A stretch of 64,000 bases of DNA from Clostridium beijerinckii (GCF_036699995.1 NZ_CP144906.1:3731001-3795000); one strand, 5' to 3'. Positions 46,946-56,760 are shown, numbered from the stretch's first letter. Numbers and translations: made by a program. The notes: generated from the sequence alone by a model not told the origin.

Positions 46946-47525
46946 TAATCATCACCTCCTGAATACAAGGCTTCCATTTGTTTCATTTTATCTTCAACTT
47001 CTTGTTCAATAAAAGCACTGATGATAATCTTTTCTCCAAATCCCCTATTAATTGTTTCTGCTGGCCACTTACCATGAAGTTTCCAGCAGTAATATAAGAG
47101 GTTAACAGTTTCATCAGTGCTTATGAGTTTTTTATATCTTCTTTTTTGTTAGTAGATTCTACTCCTGAAATTTCAGTTACAGTATCTGCTAAAATATCAA
47201 CTTCACCAGGTAAGAATATCTTATTCATAAGTTCCTTTGGTGTTGGAGCTTTGAAATGTTTCATAAGCTCTTCTGATCTAAGCTCTGGCACTCCTGCAAG
47301 AACAGTTTCTATTTTTGCCTGTGCTGTTGCAAATCCTTGAATATTTCCTTTCTTATCTACTTGAAGTACTCTTTCTTGAATTTCATTGTATCTCTCCATA
47401 GAAATAGCATTACATGTGAATGTAATCTCCATATTTCCAAGTTTAGCAAGCTTAAGTTTTACCTCCTTAGAAGGCACCTCAATTTTACCAGCATCTATTT
47501 TTAATAATTGTTCAACTAAATTCAT
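46945..47525 (-). CDS. tail assembly chaperone long form made by -1 frameshift
   Basis: Reading shifts by -1 at the A AAA AAC heptamer near the end of the short chaperone gene. It continues for 60 codons (LISTDETVNLLYYCWKLHGK, then INRGFGEKIIISAFIEQEVE) to a stop at 46947-46945. The product would be about 193 residues. The second frame has no ribosome site or suitable start of its own and is the expected length and position of the T part of a G/GT pair. The conserved YYCWKLHG block supports real coding. Confidence 0.82.
47121..47525 (-). CDS. tail assembly chaperone, short form (XkdN)
   Basis: A 134-residue XkdN-like protein: LKIDAGKIEVPSKEVKLKLA, ITFTCNAISMERYNEIQER and FKAPTPKELMNKIFLPGEVD. 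It corresponds to lambda gpG and coats the tape measure protein during tail assembly. I chose ATG 47525, nine bases after GGAG; the longer frame has no ribosome site. Its 3' end contains the slippery sequence for the long form. Confidence 0.85.
   Translation of the reverse strand: MNLVEQLLKIDAGKIEVPSKEVKLKLAKLGNMEITFTCNAISMERYNEIQERVLQVDKKGNIQGFATAQAKIETVLAGVPELRSEELMKHFKAPTPKELMNKIFLPGEVDILADTVTEISGVESTNKKEDIKNS
47127..47133 (-). promoter_or_regulatory. slippery heptamer for programmed -1 frameshift
   Basis: On the minus strand this is A AAA AAC in phase with the zero frame (ATA AAA AAC TCA TAA). It is one of the most efficient bacterial -1 slippery sites and sits two codons before the short-form stop. 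Confidence 0.8.
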
Positions 47526-47791
47526 AACTTTCATCTCCATTTCAAATTTAATAAAATTATAGATAAACAATGTTTAATCTAGGCTTATGCAATAGATACT
47601 CGAAGTAAGTAACTATTGTATTCCAATGAAACACTTCACACAATATGTCGCTTATTTTTACTTCAGCAATTTCTTAAAATTCGGTTAATATTTTTCTTAG
47701 TTCTTCTAACTATAAGTCTAGTTATTAAATTGCATATCTATAATTCAGTAATTTTTTATTTAATATTTACTCAAGCATCTGAACCAACAAA

Positions 47792-47977
47792 GAAATTAGA
47801 TGCTTGTGTGTGCAATAGGCATCTGAAAATAAGCTGCAAAAAGCACTTAATGAAAGTTTGTTCCACTTTAGCTTGTCAAACTGAATAGTTGGAGCAAGCT
47901 AAAGTGGATGCAACCTTTCATTTGGTGCTTTCAGCGAAATTTTCATAGTCCTATGAAACACACACGTATCTAATTTC
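47792..47977. repeat. 186-nt imperfect hairpin in the tail operon
   Basis: The two arms pair over most of their length. The outer ends are GAAATTAGAT/ATCTAATTTC followed by GTGTGTG/CACACAC. Middle blocks include ATAGG/CCTAT, TGAAAA/TTTTCA, GCTG/CAGC and AAGCAC/GTGCTT. The inner stem is a perfect 14-mer TCCACTTTAGCTTG/CAAGCTAAAGTGGA closed by a 19-base loop. It lies in a 430-base gap (47571-48003) between tube and chaperone genes where related operons have almost none. I see no coding frame. It may be a MITE or a structured RNA element. Confidence 0.75.
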
Positions 47978-48003
47978 GGTTAGTCATTGCTTAACCCTAA
48001 GTT

Positions 48004-48435
48004 TTATTGTGGTTCTATTAAGTCTAAGAAATCATAGCCTGAGAAAGTAAATGCAATTGTATCTTCAACATTCTTTTTAACTTCCCAGTCTGCCAATGTT
48101 AATTCATCAAAAGTAACATCTTTAAGTACTACTCTTTCAGCGCCTACTGAATCTGGATCAGCTAATTTAGAAATTATAGTACATACAGTTTGCTTTCCTT
48201 GTTTGATGTTATCTTTCATTAAAATTGCCATTCTTGATGATATATGATGTAATTTCAATGTTCCCTTTCCTTCTATACCTGTTACTTTACTTCTCTTCCA
48301 TAGATCCCTTGTAAAATTGACATCTACCTTTGTTAAAGTTACTTTTGCTTGAAGAGCTGACACCTCTGAAACATATTCTCCATTAATCCAAACTTCTCCC
48401 CAAGTACCATTTATAATATCCTTTGCTTGTGGCAT
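48004..48435 (-). CDS. tail tube (core) protein, XkdM
   Basis: A 143-residue tube protein of the XkdM/DUF2001 family: MPQAKDIINGTWGEVWINGE at the N-terminus and EDTIAFTFSGYDFLDLIEP at the end. Hexamers stack to form the inner tube driven through the target envelope. AGGAGGTAATTATT precedes the ATG, and it follows the sheath gene by 12 bases. Confidence 0.9.
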   Translation of the reverse strand: MPQAKDIINGTWGEVWINGEYVSEVSALQAKVTLTKVDVNFTRDLWKRSKVTGIEGKGTLKLHHISSRMAILMKDNIKQGKQTVCTIISKLADPDSVGAERVVLKDVTFDELTLADWEVKKNVEDTIAFTFSGYDFLDLIEPQ

Positions 48436-48447
48436 AATAATTACCTC

Positions 48448-49569
48448 CTAAATATATATTTGAAATTTAATATCTTCTATTGCATCTAAAATAACAACTT
48501 GTCCTTTAACAAAAACTTGTGAACCAGTGTTACTTTCTTTTATTTCTTGATCTTTCATAGTTGAAATATCTATACCTTGGCTCTTTAAGTACGCTTTTTG
48601 TGCATCCAAATCAATTTCTGCTCTATTTTGCCCTTCAATACTGCTATCAAGCAATCCTTCAAGCTCTAGCCCTTCAAAATAACCATTAATAGCTGCAATG
48701 AGCAAGCACTTATGATCATAATCATTTGGATATTTTCCAATATAATTATCTTCAGCTGTTGATTTAATATCATCATGTATTAAATCCATAATATCTACTA
48801 TCTTAATCTTTTTAAAATCCTCGCCTTTATTTTCAATAGTAGTTACAAAGCTATTTACAGCTCTATCAATTTTAACTTTCTTTCCATCGTTAATTAAAAT
48901 TAATTTTCCTGCATCAATTGCTGCATCTCTTTCTTCTTTCTTTAGATGCGGAACATCTACTACTTCTGCAAGTGGTGCATAAGTAGCACTAATATTTAGC
49001 GAAGTTCCTGCTAGCATTCCTGCAATTCTTGAACAGTATTCTGCAGCAGTATAAGTTCTAGCTGCTGTTTTTATGTCGTCTGTATCAAAGTTAATTACTC
49101 CTTCACTATCAGCTGGACAATGTGGAAGTACTGCTTTAACTCTAATATCCTTAGCACTTCTTAATTGTTTAATCCATGTAGCAAAATCTGTTGCTCTTGA
49201 AGTAATATTTGCCTCTGTATCAGCCTTTCCATCTGCAGTCTGACCAATGCTTGGAACTACTACATAATCCCATTTAATAGTTTCTAAATAATTTTGAGCT
49301 TCTGAATAATTAGCTGCATCTGGTGCTTCTATATAAGCAATCACTTGTTTTGGTGGATTTTGATATCCTATCATGGCAAGTTTTATTTGTTCCTTATTAA
49401 AATCTGATAAAGCTTCTGGAATTTCATCTATAGTATCCATTTTTATTGGGTTACTATAGTTTGCCGGCATTGTATCCTTTAATATAAGTGCAACTACGCC
49501 TCTTGTTCCTCTCTTTGCTGCAGTTATTCCTGCTTCTTTAAAAATAATGTCTACTGATGGTTCTCCCAT
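48448..49569 (-). CDS. tail sheath protein, XkdK
   Basis: A 373-residue contractile sheath subunit. The N-terminal handle (PSVDIIFKEAGITAAKRGTR), VKAVLPHCPADSEGVINFD and the C-terminal GQVVILDAIEDIKFQIYI are typical of XkdK-type sheaths. The presence of a sheath makes this a contractile (R-type) structure rather than a flexible F-type tail. AAGGAGGAATAAAA precedes the ATG. Confidence 0.92.
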   Translation of the reverse strand: MGEPSVDIIFKEAGITAAKRGTRGVVALILKDTMPANYSNPIKMDTIDEIPEALSDFNKEQIKLAMIGYQNPPKQVIAYIEAPDAANYSEAQNYLETIKWDYVVVPSIGQTADGKADTEANITSRATDFATWIKQLRSAKDIRVKAVLPHCPADSEGVINFDTDDIKTAARTYTAAEYCSRIAGMLAGTSLNISATYAPLAEVVDVPHLKKEERDAAIDAGKLILINDGKKVKIDRAVNSFVTTIENKGEDFKKIKIVDIMDLIHDDIKSTAEDNYIGKYPNDYDHKCLLIAAINGYFEGLELEGLLDSSIEGQNRAEIDLDAQKAYLKSQGIDISTMKDQEIKESNTGSQVFVKGQVVILDAIEDIKFQIYI

Positions 49570-49581
49570 TTTTATTCCTCC

Positions 49582-50016
49582 TTAAATTTTAAAATTAAAT
49601 GTGCCTGCTTTAGGGCTTTGAGGTGCATTAAAGTTTCTGTCTTGTGCAAGATCTATCTTGAGTTTCAAGTGTATTTCTGACATTTTTGCTCTACCTCTCA
49701 ACTTTCTTATCTTTGCAGTTCTCCCTAGTACCTTTATATATCCATCACTAAATATTTCCCTCATTGTATCCCAAACTTCATTTTGAGATATTAAATCAAC
49801 ATTCATAAGCTCATCTAGCGGACCAAAGTAAATAATCTTCATAGTTATGGTATTCATATAACTATTTCTATTTAAGTCTGCTTGCCTGCTGGTAACGTAG
49901 CGAATAAAAAAAGAAGGTCTTACTATTTCCTTCTCTAACTTTGATGTATATATCTTTGTATTTGGGAATTTTTCAACTAACATTTCATTAATTGAATTAA
50001 TTAATTCATTAATCAT
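49582..50016 (-). CDS. tail terminator/DUF6838-like protein
   Basis: A 144-residue protein at the head of the tail operon. FFIRYVTSRQADLNRNSYMN and KMSEIHLKLKIDLAQDRNF resemble phage tail-terminator-type proteins (DUF6838). In a tailocin it would cap the tube and sheath where a phage head would join. AGGAGGAGGTTC precedes the ATG. Confidence 0.72.
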   Translation of the reverse strand: MINELINSINEMLVEKFPNTKIYTSKLEKEIVRPSFFIRYVTSRQADLNRNSYMNTITMKIIYFGPLDELMNVDLISQNEVWDTMREIFSDGYIKVLGRTAKIRKLRGRAKMSEIHLKLKIDLAQDRNFNAPQSPKAGTFNFKI

Positions 50017-50112
50017 GAACCTCCTCCTGTAATCCCTATTTTGTTTTCTGCTTGCTTTTTAAAATTTCATTGCCAAGCACTCACCACCTTTTCATAAAGT
50101 ACTTCCATTACA

Positions 50113-50153
50113 AAAAAGTACCCAGCCTGAAATTAACAAGCTAGATACTTTTT
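50113..50153. terminator. hairpin upstream of the tail operon
   Basis: An eight-base-pair outer stem AAAAAGTA/TACTTTTT with an inner AGC/GCT pairing. Located about 100 bases before the first tail gene, it may end upstream transcription or act as a leader attenuator. I could not find a clear promoter or repressor operator for the tail operon in 50017-50505. Confidence 0.5.
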
Positions 50154-50505
50154 ATATAGGAGATTTAATGTTTATGAGAGGGAACTTATCTTCTGTTCCC
50201 ACTTACTATTATAAGCCTTCTTTTTTTTAATTTCTTACACACTTTCTCTAGTTTACCTATAATTTTCTTATAATTTTTATTTAATGAGGTTTTTAAACTT
50301 AATAGCAATGGATATATCCTTTTCTATTTCCGTAACTCTTTCCTTCTATCCTTGTTTCAATTATTATTATATGTTAACATTTTGTTATACAAATTTTTAC
50401 TTTAAAGCTTAACATGATAAAACTTTAATATCATGTTAAATGCTTGACTATTAATATTTGAATCTCTTATTACTATTTTTTAAAGCTATATAAGGAGGAC
50501 ATATA

Positions 50506-51171
50506 TTGAAAAAACTTAATTACATAATACTAGCAACATTAATTGCAGTATCTTTTACAGCTATCAGCTGCAACTCAATAGGCAAAAATGAAACTGCTGA
50601 TAAAAACCAAACTACAGTTGAAAATAAAACTGAAGAATCAAGTAAAGATACAGATAAAAATGATAATTCTGAAACTCGCGGAAACTCTCCAAGAGATCAG
50701 GCAATTTTTGAAGAAAACGAAGAAAGAGATAATGCTGAAATAGATAAGAGATATAAAGAAGTGGATAAATCTAAACTGAATTATGATAAAACTAATTCTT
50801 CTCTTACATACTATGAAACTGAAAATAGCTTTGTTGGCAGTGAAGCTGGAATACCTAATGTAGATAATAAAAAATACAAAGATATATTAACTGACTATAC
50901 CTATGCAAGTGAAGTAAATCCAACAAAAATAACCTACGAAGATTCAATAAAACTTGCTAAAAGCGTGTTGCCTAATGATATAAAAGAAATAAGAAATAAA
51001 TATGATAATTCCACTGGAAAAACTTACATAGTTTATTCCTCTAATCAAGGTAATTTTGTATTAGGTCTTGCATATGATTATGACGAATCTCATAATCCTG
51101 GTTTCACCCCAAATTCCAAGAATAATACTATCGTTGGAATAGATTATATGAAAGAAATTACAGAACAATAA
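50506..51171 (+). CDS. lipoprotein of unknown function
   Basis: A 221-residue lipoprotein with a TTG start behind AAGGAGGACATATA. The signal sequence MKKLNYIILATLIAVSFT ends in the lipobox AISC (Cys about residue 22). A Lys/Glu/Asn-rich linker (25-85) leads to a globular domain (about 90-215; NKKYKDILTDYTYASEVNPT, IKEIRNKYDNSTGKTYIVYS). I recognise no family. It stands next to the tail operon but on the opposite strand and is not part of it. Confidence 0.75.
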   Translation: MKKLNYIILATLIAVSFTAISCNSIGKNETADKNQTTVENKTEESSKDTDKNDNSETRGNSPRDQAIFEENEERDNAEIDKRYKEVDKSKLNYDKTNSSLTYYETENSFVGSEAGIPNVDNKKYKDILTDYTYASEVNPTKITYEDSIKLAKSVLPNDIKEIRNKYDNSTGKTYIVYSSNQGNFVLGLAYDYDESHNPGFTPNSKNNTIVGIDYMKEITEQ

Positions 51172-51174
51172 AGA

Positions 51175-51225
51175 AGGACTGTAGTAAGATTTGCATAATA
51201 GCAAGCCTACTACAGTCCTCTATTT
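51175..51225 (+). terminator. terminator after the lipoprotein gene
   Basis: A perfect twelve-base-pair stem AGGACTGTAGTA/TACTACAGTCCT, then CTATTTTAAAT. Confidence 0.8.
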
Positions 51226-51245
51226 TAAATTAGTAAAATATCTTG

Positions 51246-51416
51246 TTAATTCCAATTTCCATAAACAGGAGTATTACCAGAATTATATCTTATCCTGCAA
51301 TCTATGAACATACCATAAGTATCATCAGAAATTTGATTTCCACTTCTATCATATAATTCTCTAATTCTAATATAATCTTGGTATATTGTACGACTTTGTG
51401 ATCTCCTTTTATCTAA
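51246..51416 (-). other. coding-like fragment without a start
   Basis: A 56-codon minus-strand frame reads RTIYQDYIRIRELYDRSGNQ and ends YNSGNTPVYGNWN at 51246. Codon choice looks protein-like. AAAGGAGATC stands at its 5' end, but no ATG, GTG or TTG follows at a useful distance. Probably the tail of a decayed gene. The rest of 51417-51679 shows nothing. Confidence 0.3.
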
Positions 51417-51679
51417 TTAAATTTAAATTTTCTTTAACTTTAGTTATTGTTTATGATTTGTGGTAACTAACTCTGGTCATTTATGGAATTACATAGATTT
51501 AAGAAACCATCAAAATACCCAAATTTGAGATGATATTAAGTTATTAGATTCAATAAAGTTAGATATAAATTAAGCTTTCTAATATTAAAATTGGCTCTAA
51601 ATATTTTATTATCTCAAAAAATCTTCCTATAAAGATTATAATTTTCAAAATATACCGATTCACCTTTATATTATTGGCT

Positions 51680-52234
51680 CTAATTAGTTCTAAAAATCTC
51701 AAAATATTTTGCTGGAACATAATCAGTTAACCACACTTTGTTTTCAGATAAGAAGAATTTATATCCATCTTTATTCATCTGCTCACTGTTAATTTTAAAT
51801 ATAACTAATTCTCCATGTCTTTTGCCTACTTTTGTGGCTGTTTCTATATCAGCTGATAAGTGAACGTATTGTCTATTCTGTTTTTTGATACCTTCTCTGC
51901 ATATGCTATCCATAAACCTAGTTGCAGTTCCATGATATAATACTTTAGGCGGCTTAATAGCTTGCAATTCAAGATTAACTTTTATTGAATGGCCTTGATT
52001 CGCTTTAATTTTAGTTTTATCATTATTAAATGAATATCTTTGTTTACCATCTTCTGCAACAATTCTTTCAATATCTGAAATTGTTACCTTATATCCTTTT
52101 TTATTTAGTCCATTAATTAAATCAGAAGTACTAATATATCCATATTCATCTAAAGTCAGTCCAATTTCCTCTGGCTTATGCCTTAGTATAAGGCTTATAA
52201 ACTTACTAATTCTCATATCTTTATTACTTATCAT
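51680..52234 (-). CDS. KptA/Tpt1 RNA 2'-phosphotransferase
   Basis: A 184-residue enzyme that transfers a 2'-phosphate from RNA to NAD+. The N-terminal winged helix has [20 protein letters not shown] (catalytic Arg-His) and the C-terminal ADP-ribosyltransferase-like half has [29 protein letters not shown] and [14 protein letters not shown]. Length and all core residues look intact. In eukaryotes Tpt1 finishes tRNA splicing; bacterial substrates are largely unknown. GAGGTGTTAAGCG precedes the ATG. The gene stands alone with no RNA ligase nearby. Confidence 0.92.
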   Translation of the reverse strand: MISNKDMRISKFISLILRHKPEEIGLTLDEYGYISTSDLINGLNKKGYKVTISDIERIVAEDGKQRYSFNNDKTKIKANQGHSIKVNLELQAIKPPKVLYHGTATRFMDSICREGIKKQNRQYVHLSADIETATKVGKRHGELVIFKINSEQMNKDGYKFFLSENKVWLTDYVPAKYFEIFRTN

Positions 52235-52573
52235 CGCTTAACACCTCATTTTCTATAATCTATTAGCTTATCTAAATCTATATACTTTTATTACAAACTC
52301 CATTTTAGACAAATAAACAAATATTATCTCGCGTAACTATTAAAAGAGATTTTTGATTTATTATGAATCTATTAAACAAACTAGAATTTATTATTAATAA
52401 TTGACATATATACTAACTAATTTTAACTACTTCTTTAATAATTCGACCTAAAAATCAATTAACTTATATTTTACCATACTCTAAAATTACTTGAAAAACT
52501 TTATGAGAATGTATTCTTCTATTATGACATACATTTAAAGTCTTAGAATCCTGTAAATGAAATTCCTGTACGT

Positions 52574-52603
52574 TTGCCAGTTCCAAATTTCATCATGTAT
52601 AAT
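52574..52603 (+). promoter_or_regulatory. promoter of the hybrid kinase operon
   Basis: TTGCCA and TATAAT are 18 bases apart, about 110 bases before the kinase start. A seven-base inverted pair TTTGCCA/TGGCAAA (near 52575 and 52636) spans the start site. Bases 52235-52560 show nothing else. Confidence 0.55.
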
Positions 52604-52727
52604 GATAGGGCAACTAATGTCTCTTGCATTAATTTGGCAAATGAAAGCTTTAAGTAGTACTTATATGTCTAGACAAAATATTTTATGACTTTTTCTTTTT
52701 ATTTTACTAGAAATGGAGTACCGGAAA

Positions 52728-55478
52728 ATGACTAAAAAACAAAGTTCTATTAAAATTACAATCAGTGCATTATTTATTATACTTATGGTAGGTACACTTA
52801 CTACTGTAGGCTACATTATATTTTCTAATTGGAAAACCTCGTCAGATAATATTATAAAAAAATTGGAGAATGAAGCTAGCAATAATATATTAAATAAAAT
52901 TGAGGCACTTGTTGGAATTCCGTTGAATACAAATGAACTAAATCATAATTTAATTGAAAATGATACCATAGATATGTCTAATAAAGAAAAACGTGATGCA
53001 TTCTTTGCTGGAGTAGTGAAATCAAGCAGAGAAGAAATTTATAGCTTTAGTTACGGAATGGAAGATGGCAGTTATTATGGGGCTCGAAGAAATAAAGATA
53101 ACAACATAGAAATATATAGGAGTACTCCACAAACAAATGGACATTCTCTTTACTATTCTGTAACTAATGATTTGCATGAAGGAAATTTTGTAGAAGATTT
53201 CGGAGCTTTTGACCCTCGTACAAGAGACTGGTATGAAATTGCAAAAGAAAAAAAGATGCCCATATTTTCACCTCTTTATAAGCACTTTGTAAAGGATGAT
53301 TTAGCGCTTTCTGCAGCTTATCCTATTTATATTAAAGATGGTGCTCTTCAAGGAGTATTGGGTACTCATATCATTCTTTCAAGTCTAAATCAATACTTGA
53401 AGGATATTGTTAAAGATAATAACGGAATTGCCTATATTGTTGAAAAAAACTCAGGGGCTCTAGTGGCTAATTCTCTTGATAAGCCTAACTTTGAAACCAT
53501 TTCAGGAAGCGATATAAGAAGAATCAAAATCGATGAAACCGAAAACAAACCTATTGCTGAAGCTTATGAAAATTATAATAAGACATCAAACACTAACTTT
53601 GTCATAAAATCAGGTGGAGATAAACTTCATGTGAAGCTAACTGAGTACAAAAGAGAAGGTTTAGATTGGCTAATTATAACAGCTATACCTGAAAGTCTGT
53701 TTACATCTGAAATAAATAACAATATTCAGACTGCAATATTTTTCTCAATTATTGCACTTCTTCTATCTTTGATTATTTATTTAAAGAGCACTGAGGTTAT
53801 ACTAAGGCCAATTAATCATTTGATAAATATTTCGGAAAAGTTTTCAAAAGGAGACTTGCATCAAAGAGCAAAAATCTTTAAAAACGACGAAATTGGAAAG
53901 TTATCTAGTGCTTTTAATAAGATGGCAGAAGAATTACATATCCTTATAGACAATCTTGAAGAAAAAGTTGAAGAAAGAACTATGAAATTAGAAAAAACAA
54001 ATACTGAACTTAAGTACGCAAAAATAGAAGCAGAAAAAGCTAATGAGGCTAAAAGCGAGTTTCTTGCCAATATGAGCCATGAAATTCGTACTCCATTAAA
54101 TGCTGTTATTGGTTTTAGTGAGTTGCTGAAAAATACAATAAAGGATGAAAAGCACAAAAGTTATATTGAGACTATAAATGTTGCAGGAAACAGTCTGCTC
54201 ACTATAATTAACGATATTCTCGATCTGTCAAAGATAGAGGCTGGGAGAATAGAGCTGCAGTACAAGCCTCTAAAGCTTAGCAATATCTTTAGAGAAATTA
54301 AAAACATGTTTAGACAAAAGGCTAAGAGCAAAAATATTGAATTTTTACTCGATATTCAGGAGGACTTTGACGAGAGTATTCTTCTTGATGAAGTGAGAGT
54401 TAGACAGATACTATTAAACCTAGTAGGAAACGCTGTAAAGTTTACTGATAATGGATATGTGAAGCTTTCACTAAAAGGAACTACTTCCAAAAACAAGAGT
54501 AGTGTGGACTTTAGAATTTCGATTGAGGATACAGGCATTGGTATTGCTGAATGTGAAAGAGCGAAAATATTTGATGCTTTCAAGCAAGCATCAGGACAAA
54601 GCATAAAGAAATTTGGCGGCACAGGTCTTGGGCTCTCCATTACTAAAAAGCTTACAGAAATGATGCAGGGGAAAATCTTTGTTGAAAGCACTGAAGGAAA
54701 AGGAAGCACTTTCTATGTTGAATTTTATAATGTTCCAATAGCTGCGACTGAAGAACTTCCTGAAGATACAAGTACTGCTTATTTTAATAAGTACAACTTT
54801 TCTAATGAAAAGATACTTGTTGTAGATGACATAGAAACTAACCGCTTTTTATTGGAGGAATTGCTTTCAAAGGCTGGTCTTAAAGTTATAACCGCAGAAA
54901 ACGGCTTTGAAGCAATAAAAATATTTGAGCAAGACAAACCAGACTTGGCAATTATAGACTTGATTATGCCAGAAATGGACGGTACCAAGTTGTCATCAAT
55001 ACTTAAAGAAAATCCAGAATTTTGCGACATTCCGATTATTGCACTAAGTGCATCTACTGCACAAGACATACCTAATGGATGCAAATTTGATGATTATTTG
55101 ATGAAGCCTGTTAGCGCTGACCGGATATTTAGTAAAATATCTAAGTATATTAGAAATAAGGCTGAAAAAGATATGCATGTTTACCCTAAAACCAACAGTG
55201 AAAACACGATATCAATTATAATTGAGTCTGATAAACTTATTGATTTGAAGAATAAGGTTACACCATTAATAAAAAAATTAGAAAATTCAATGATTATAGG
55301 TAATGTAAAAGATTTGGCCCAAATATTAATTTCATTTGGGGAACAGCATGATTTGAAGTCTATATCTGATGAGGGTGAGGAACTGATTAGAAGTGCAGAA
55401 AGTTACAATATAATTAAAATTAAATCAAGCTTAAGTAAAATAAAAAGACTAACCTTGGAGGATGGACTGTATGAGTAA
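52728..55478 (+). CDS. Cache-domain hybrid sensor histidine kinase
   Basis: A 916-residue membrane kinase. A membrane helix (about 10-32) leads to a large extracellular Cache domain (about 35-325; [18 protein letters not shown] is the ligand-site motif), a second membrane helix and HAMP (to about 400). Then come the His region [19 protein letters not shown], an HATPase with [13 protein letters not shown] and [12 protein letters not shown], a receiver domain (about 695-810; [12 protein letters not shown]) and an extra C-terminal segment that may be a degraded Hpt region. ATG 52728 follows GGAG by nine bases. The next gene overlaps its end. Confidence 0.92.
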   Translation: MTKKQSSIKITISALFIILMVGTLTTVGYIIFSNWKTSSDNIIKKLENEASNNILNKIEALVGIPLNTNELNHNLIENDTIDMSNKEKRDAFFAGVVKSSREEIYSFSYGMEDGSYYGARRNKDNNIEIYRSTPQTNGHSLYYSVTNDLHEGNFVEDFGAFDPRTRDWYEIAKEKKMPIFSPLYKHFVKDDLALSAAYPIYIKDGALQGVLGTHIILSSLNQYLKDIVKDNNGIAYIVEKNSGALVANSLDKPNFETISGSDIRRIKIDETENKPIAEAYENYNKTSNTNFVIKSGGDKLHVKLTEYKREGLDWLIITAIPESLFTSEINNNIQTAIFFSIIALLLSLIIYLKSTEVILRPINHLINISEKFSKGDLHQRAKIFKNDEIGKLSSAFNKMAEELHILIDNLEEKVEERTMKLEKTNTELKYAKIEAEKANEAKSEFLANMSHEIRTPLNAVIGFSELLKNTIKDEKHKSYIETINVAGNSLLTIINDILDLSKIEAGRIELQYKPLKLSNIFREIKNMFRQKAKSKNIEFLLDIQEDFDESILLDEVRVRQILLNLVGNAVKFTDNGYVKLSLKGTTSKNKSSVDFRISIEDTGIGIAECERAKIFDAFKQASGQSIKKFGGTGLGLSITKKLTEMMQGKIFVESTEGKGSTFYVEFYNVPIAATEELPEDTSTAYFNKYNFSNEKILVVDDIETNRFLLEELLSKAGLKVITAENGFEAIKIFEQDKPDLAIIDLIMPEMDGTKLSSILKENPEFCDIPIIALSASTAQDIPNGCKFDDYLMKPVSADRIFSKISKYIRNKAEKDMHVYPKTNSENTISIIIESDKLIDLKNKVTPLIKKLENSMIIGNVKDLAQILISFGEQHDLKSISDEGEELIRSAESYNIIKIKSSLSKIKRLTLEDGLYE

Positions 55479-56682
55479 CATTAATAGAGACTTGATATTG
55501 ATAGTAGATGACAATCCAAATAATATACAGGTAGTAGCTACAATCATGTCTGAAAATGAATATGAACTGGGGATTGCAATGAATGCTAATGAAGCATATA
55601 AATTTCTTGAAGAAAACATTCCAGAACTTATTTTGCTGGATGTTGATATGCCAGAAATTGATGGTTTTGAGGTGTGCAGTACCCTAAAAAAAAGTTCAAA
55701 GTATAAAGATATACCCATAATATTTTTAACTGTAAAAGATGAAAAAGATGACATTGTAAAGGCATTTGATTTAGGAGCTGTAGACTATGTAACAAAGCCA
55801 TTTAATAGAAAAGAATTAGTTTCTAGAGTAAAAACACATATTTCATTAAAAAAAACAAAAGATGAACTTAAAAAGAAAAACCTTGAGCTTGAAAGAACAT
55901 TAGAAATGAAGGACGAGTTCTTGTCCCTAATATCACACGAATTTAGAACTCCTCTCAATGTTATTAGCTCAGCAATTCAAGCCATGAACTATATTTGTTC
56001 CAATGAATTGTCAGATAAAGCAAAAAAGTACTTACGTATGATAAGACAAAATACCTTTAGACAGCTAAGGCTTGTTAATAATTTGCTAGATATCACAAGA
56101 GTGAATGCAGGACGAATTAAAATTAATAAAAAGAATGTAGATATTGTGTTTTTGACAAAGTCTATCATAGAGTCAATATGTACATATGTAGCTTTAAAGT
56201 CCATTGATGTAACATTTGTACCTTTAATTGAAAAAAAAATTATAGGAATTGATGATGAGAAATATGAAAGAATACTTCTAAATCTTCTTTCTAACGCCAC
56301 TAAATTTACTCCTGAAGGCAAGCCTATTATTGTAACTTTAAGTTCTATAAACGATAAGATATGTATTGAAGTTAAAGATAAAGGAATAGGTATACCAGAA
56401 GATAAGGCGAACATTATCTTTGAAAGATTTGGACAGGTAGATAGTTCTCTATCAAGACAGGCAGAAGGCGCAGGCATTGGTCTGTCGCTGGTAAAGAAGT
56501 TTGTTGAATCACTGGGAGGCAGCATATCTGTTAAAAGTGAGTTGGGCAAAGGAAGCGCTTTTACTATTTTACTTCCTAGTGAAACTATAATTGAGGACTA
56601 TATGGATAAAGAACCAGTAAATTTATTGGATAATCGCCTTGTGCAAAATACCAAGATAGAATTTTCTGATATCTATTTGTGA
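55471..56682 (+). CDS. receiver-histidine kinase fusion (soluble hybrid kinase)
   Basis: A 403-residue cytoplasmic protein. A receiver domain comes first (residues 1-125, Asp57 in [13 protein letters not shown], Lys in FLTVKDE), then a coiled linker and a transmitter with [42 protein letters not shown] and [12 protein letters not shown]. It probably receives phosphate from the preceding membrane kinase, whose gene overlaps by eight bases. There is no output DNA-binding domain. The transmitter and the last residues (KIEFSDIYL) closely match the kinase at 30468. Confidence 0.9.
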   Translation: MSNINRDLILIVDDNPNNIQVVATIMSENEYELGIAMNANEAYKFLEENIPELILLDVDMPEIDGFEVCSTLKKSSKYKDIPIIFLTVKDEKDDIVKAFDLGAVDYVTKPFNRKELVSRVKTHISLKKTKDELKKKNLELERTLEMKDEFLSLISHEFRTPLNVISSAIQAMNYICSNELSDKAKKYLRMIRQNTFRQLRLVNNLLDITRVNAGRIKINKKNVDIVFLTKSIIESICTYVALKSIDVTFVPLIEKKIIGIDDEKYERILLNLLSNATKFTPEGKPIIVTLSSINDKICIEVKDKGIGIPEDKANIIFERFGQVDSSLSRQAEGAGIGLSLVKKFVESLGGSISVKSELGKGSAFTILLPSETIIEDYMDKEPVNLLDNRLVQNTKIEFSDIYL

Positions 56683-56712
56683 TGTATTTTTATGAAACTT
56701 CTCTTTAAATTG

Positions 56713-56760
56713 AAACCTGCTGATAAAGGTAAATACTTTTATCAGCAGGTTTTTAAATTT
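56713..56760 (+). terminator. terminator of the hybrid kinase operon
   Basis: A perfect fifteen-base-pair stem AAACCTGCTGATAAA/TTTATCAGCAGGTTT followed by TTTAAATTT. Bases 56761-57126 contain no gene I can see. Confidence 0.88.

Larger units (their letters stand above)
35826..50016 (-). mobile_element. PBSX-like contractile tail operon, probable R-type tailocin
   Basis: Nineteen codirectional genes follow the order of PBSX/Mu-like contractile tails: tail terminator, sheath, tube, assembly chaperone with frameshift, tape measure, LysM-type linker, hub, DUF2577, DUF2634, baseplate J, DUF2313, fibres, XhlA and holin. There is no terminase, portal, capsid, head-tail connector, integrase, repressor or replication gene, and ordinary chromosomal genes stand on both sides. 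I see no attachment-site repeats. This composition defines a phage-tail-like bacteriocin rather than a complete prophage. Confidence 0.85.

Noticed and set aside
35826..50016. Complete prophage
   Set aside because: No terminase, portal, capsid, integrase, repressor or attachment repeats anywhere in the window.
50036..50080. 14-codon minus-strand frame (GTG start, ending KQKTK) just before the first tail gene
   Set aside because: The start lies inside its own ribosome-site-like sequence and the frame is too short to support without conservation.
53861..56549. Long minus-strand frames opposite the hybrid kinases
   Set aside because: They mirror the codons of the kinase genes on the other strand and show no protein family features.
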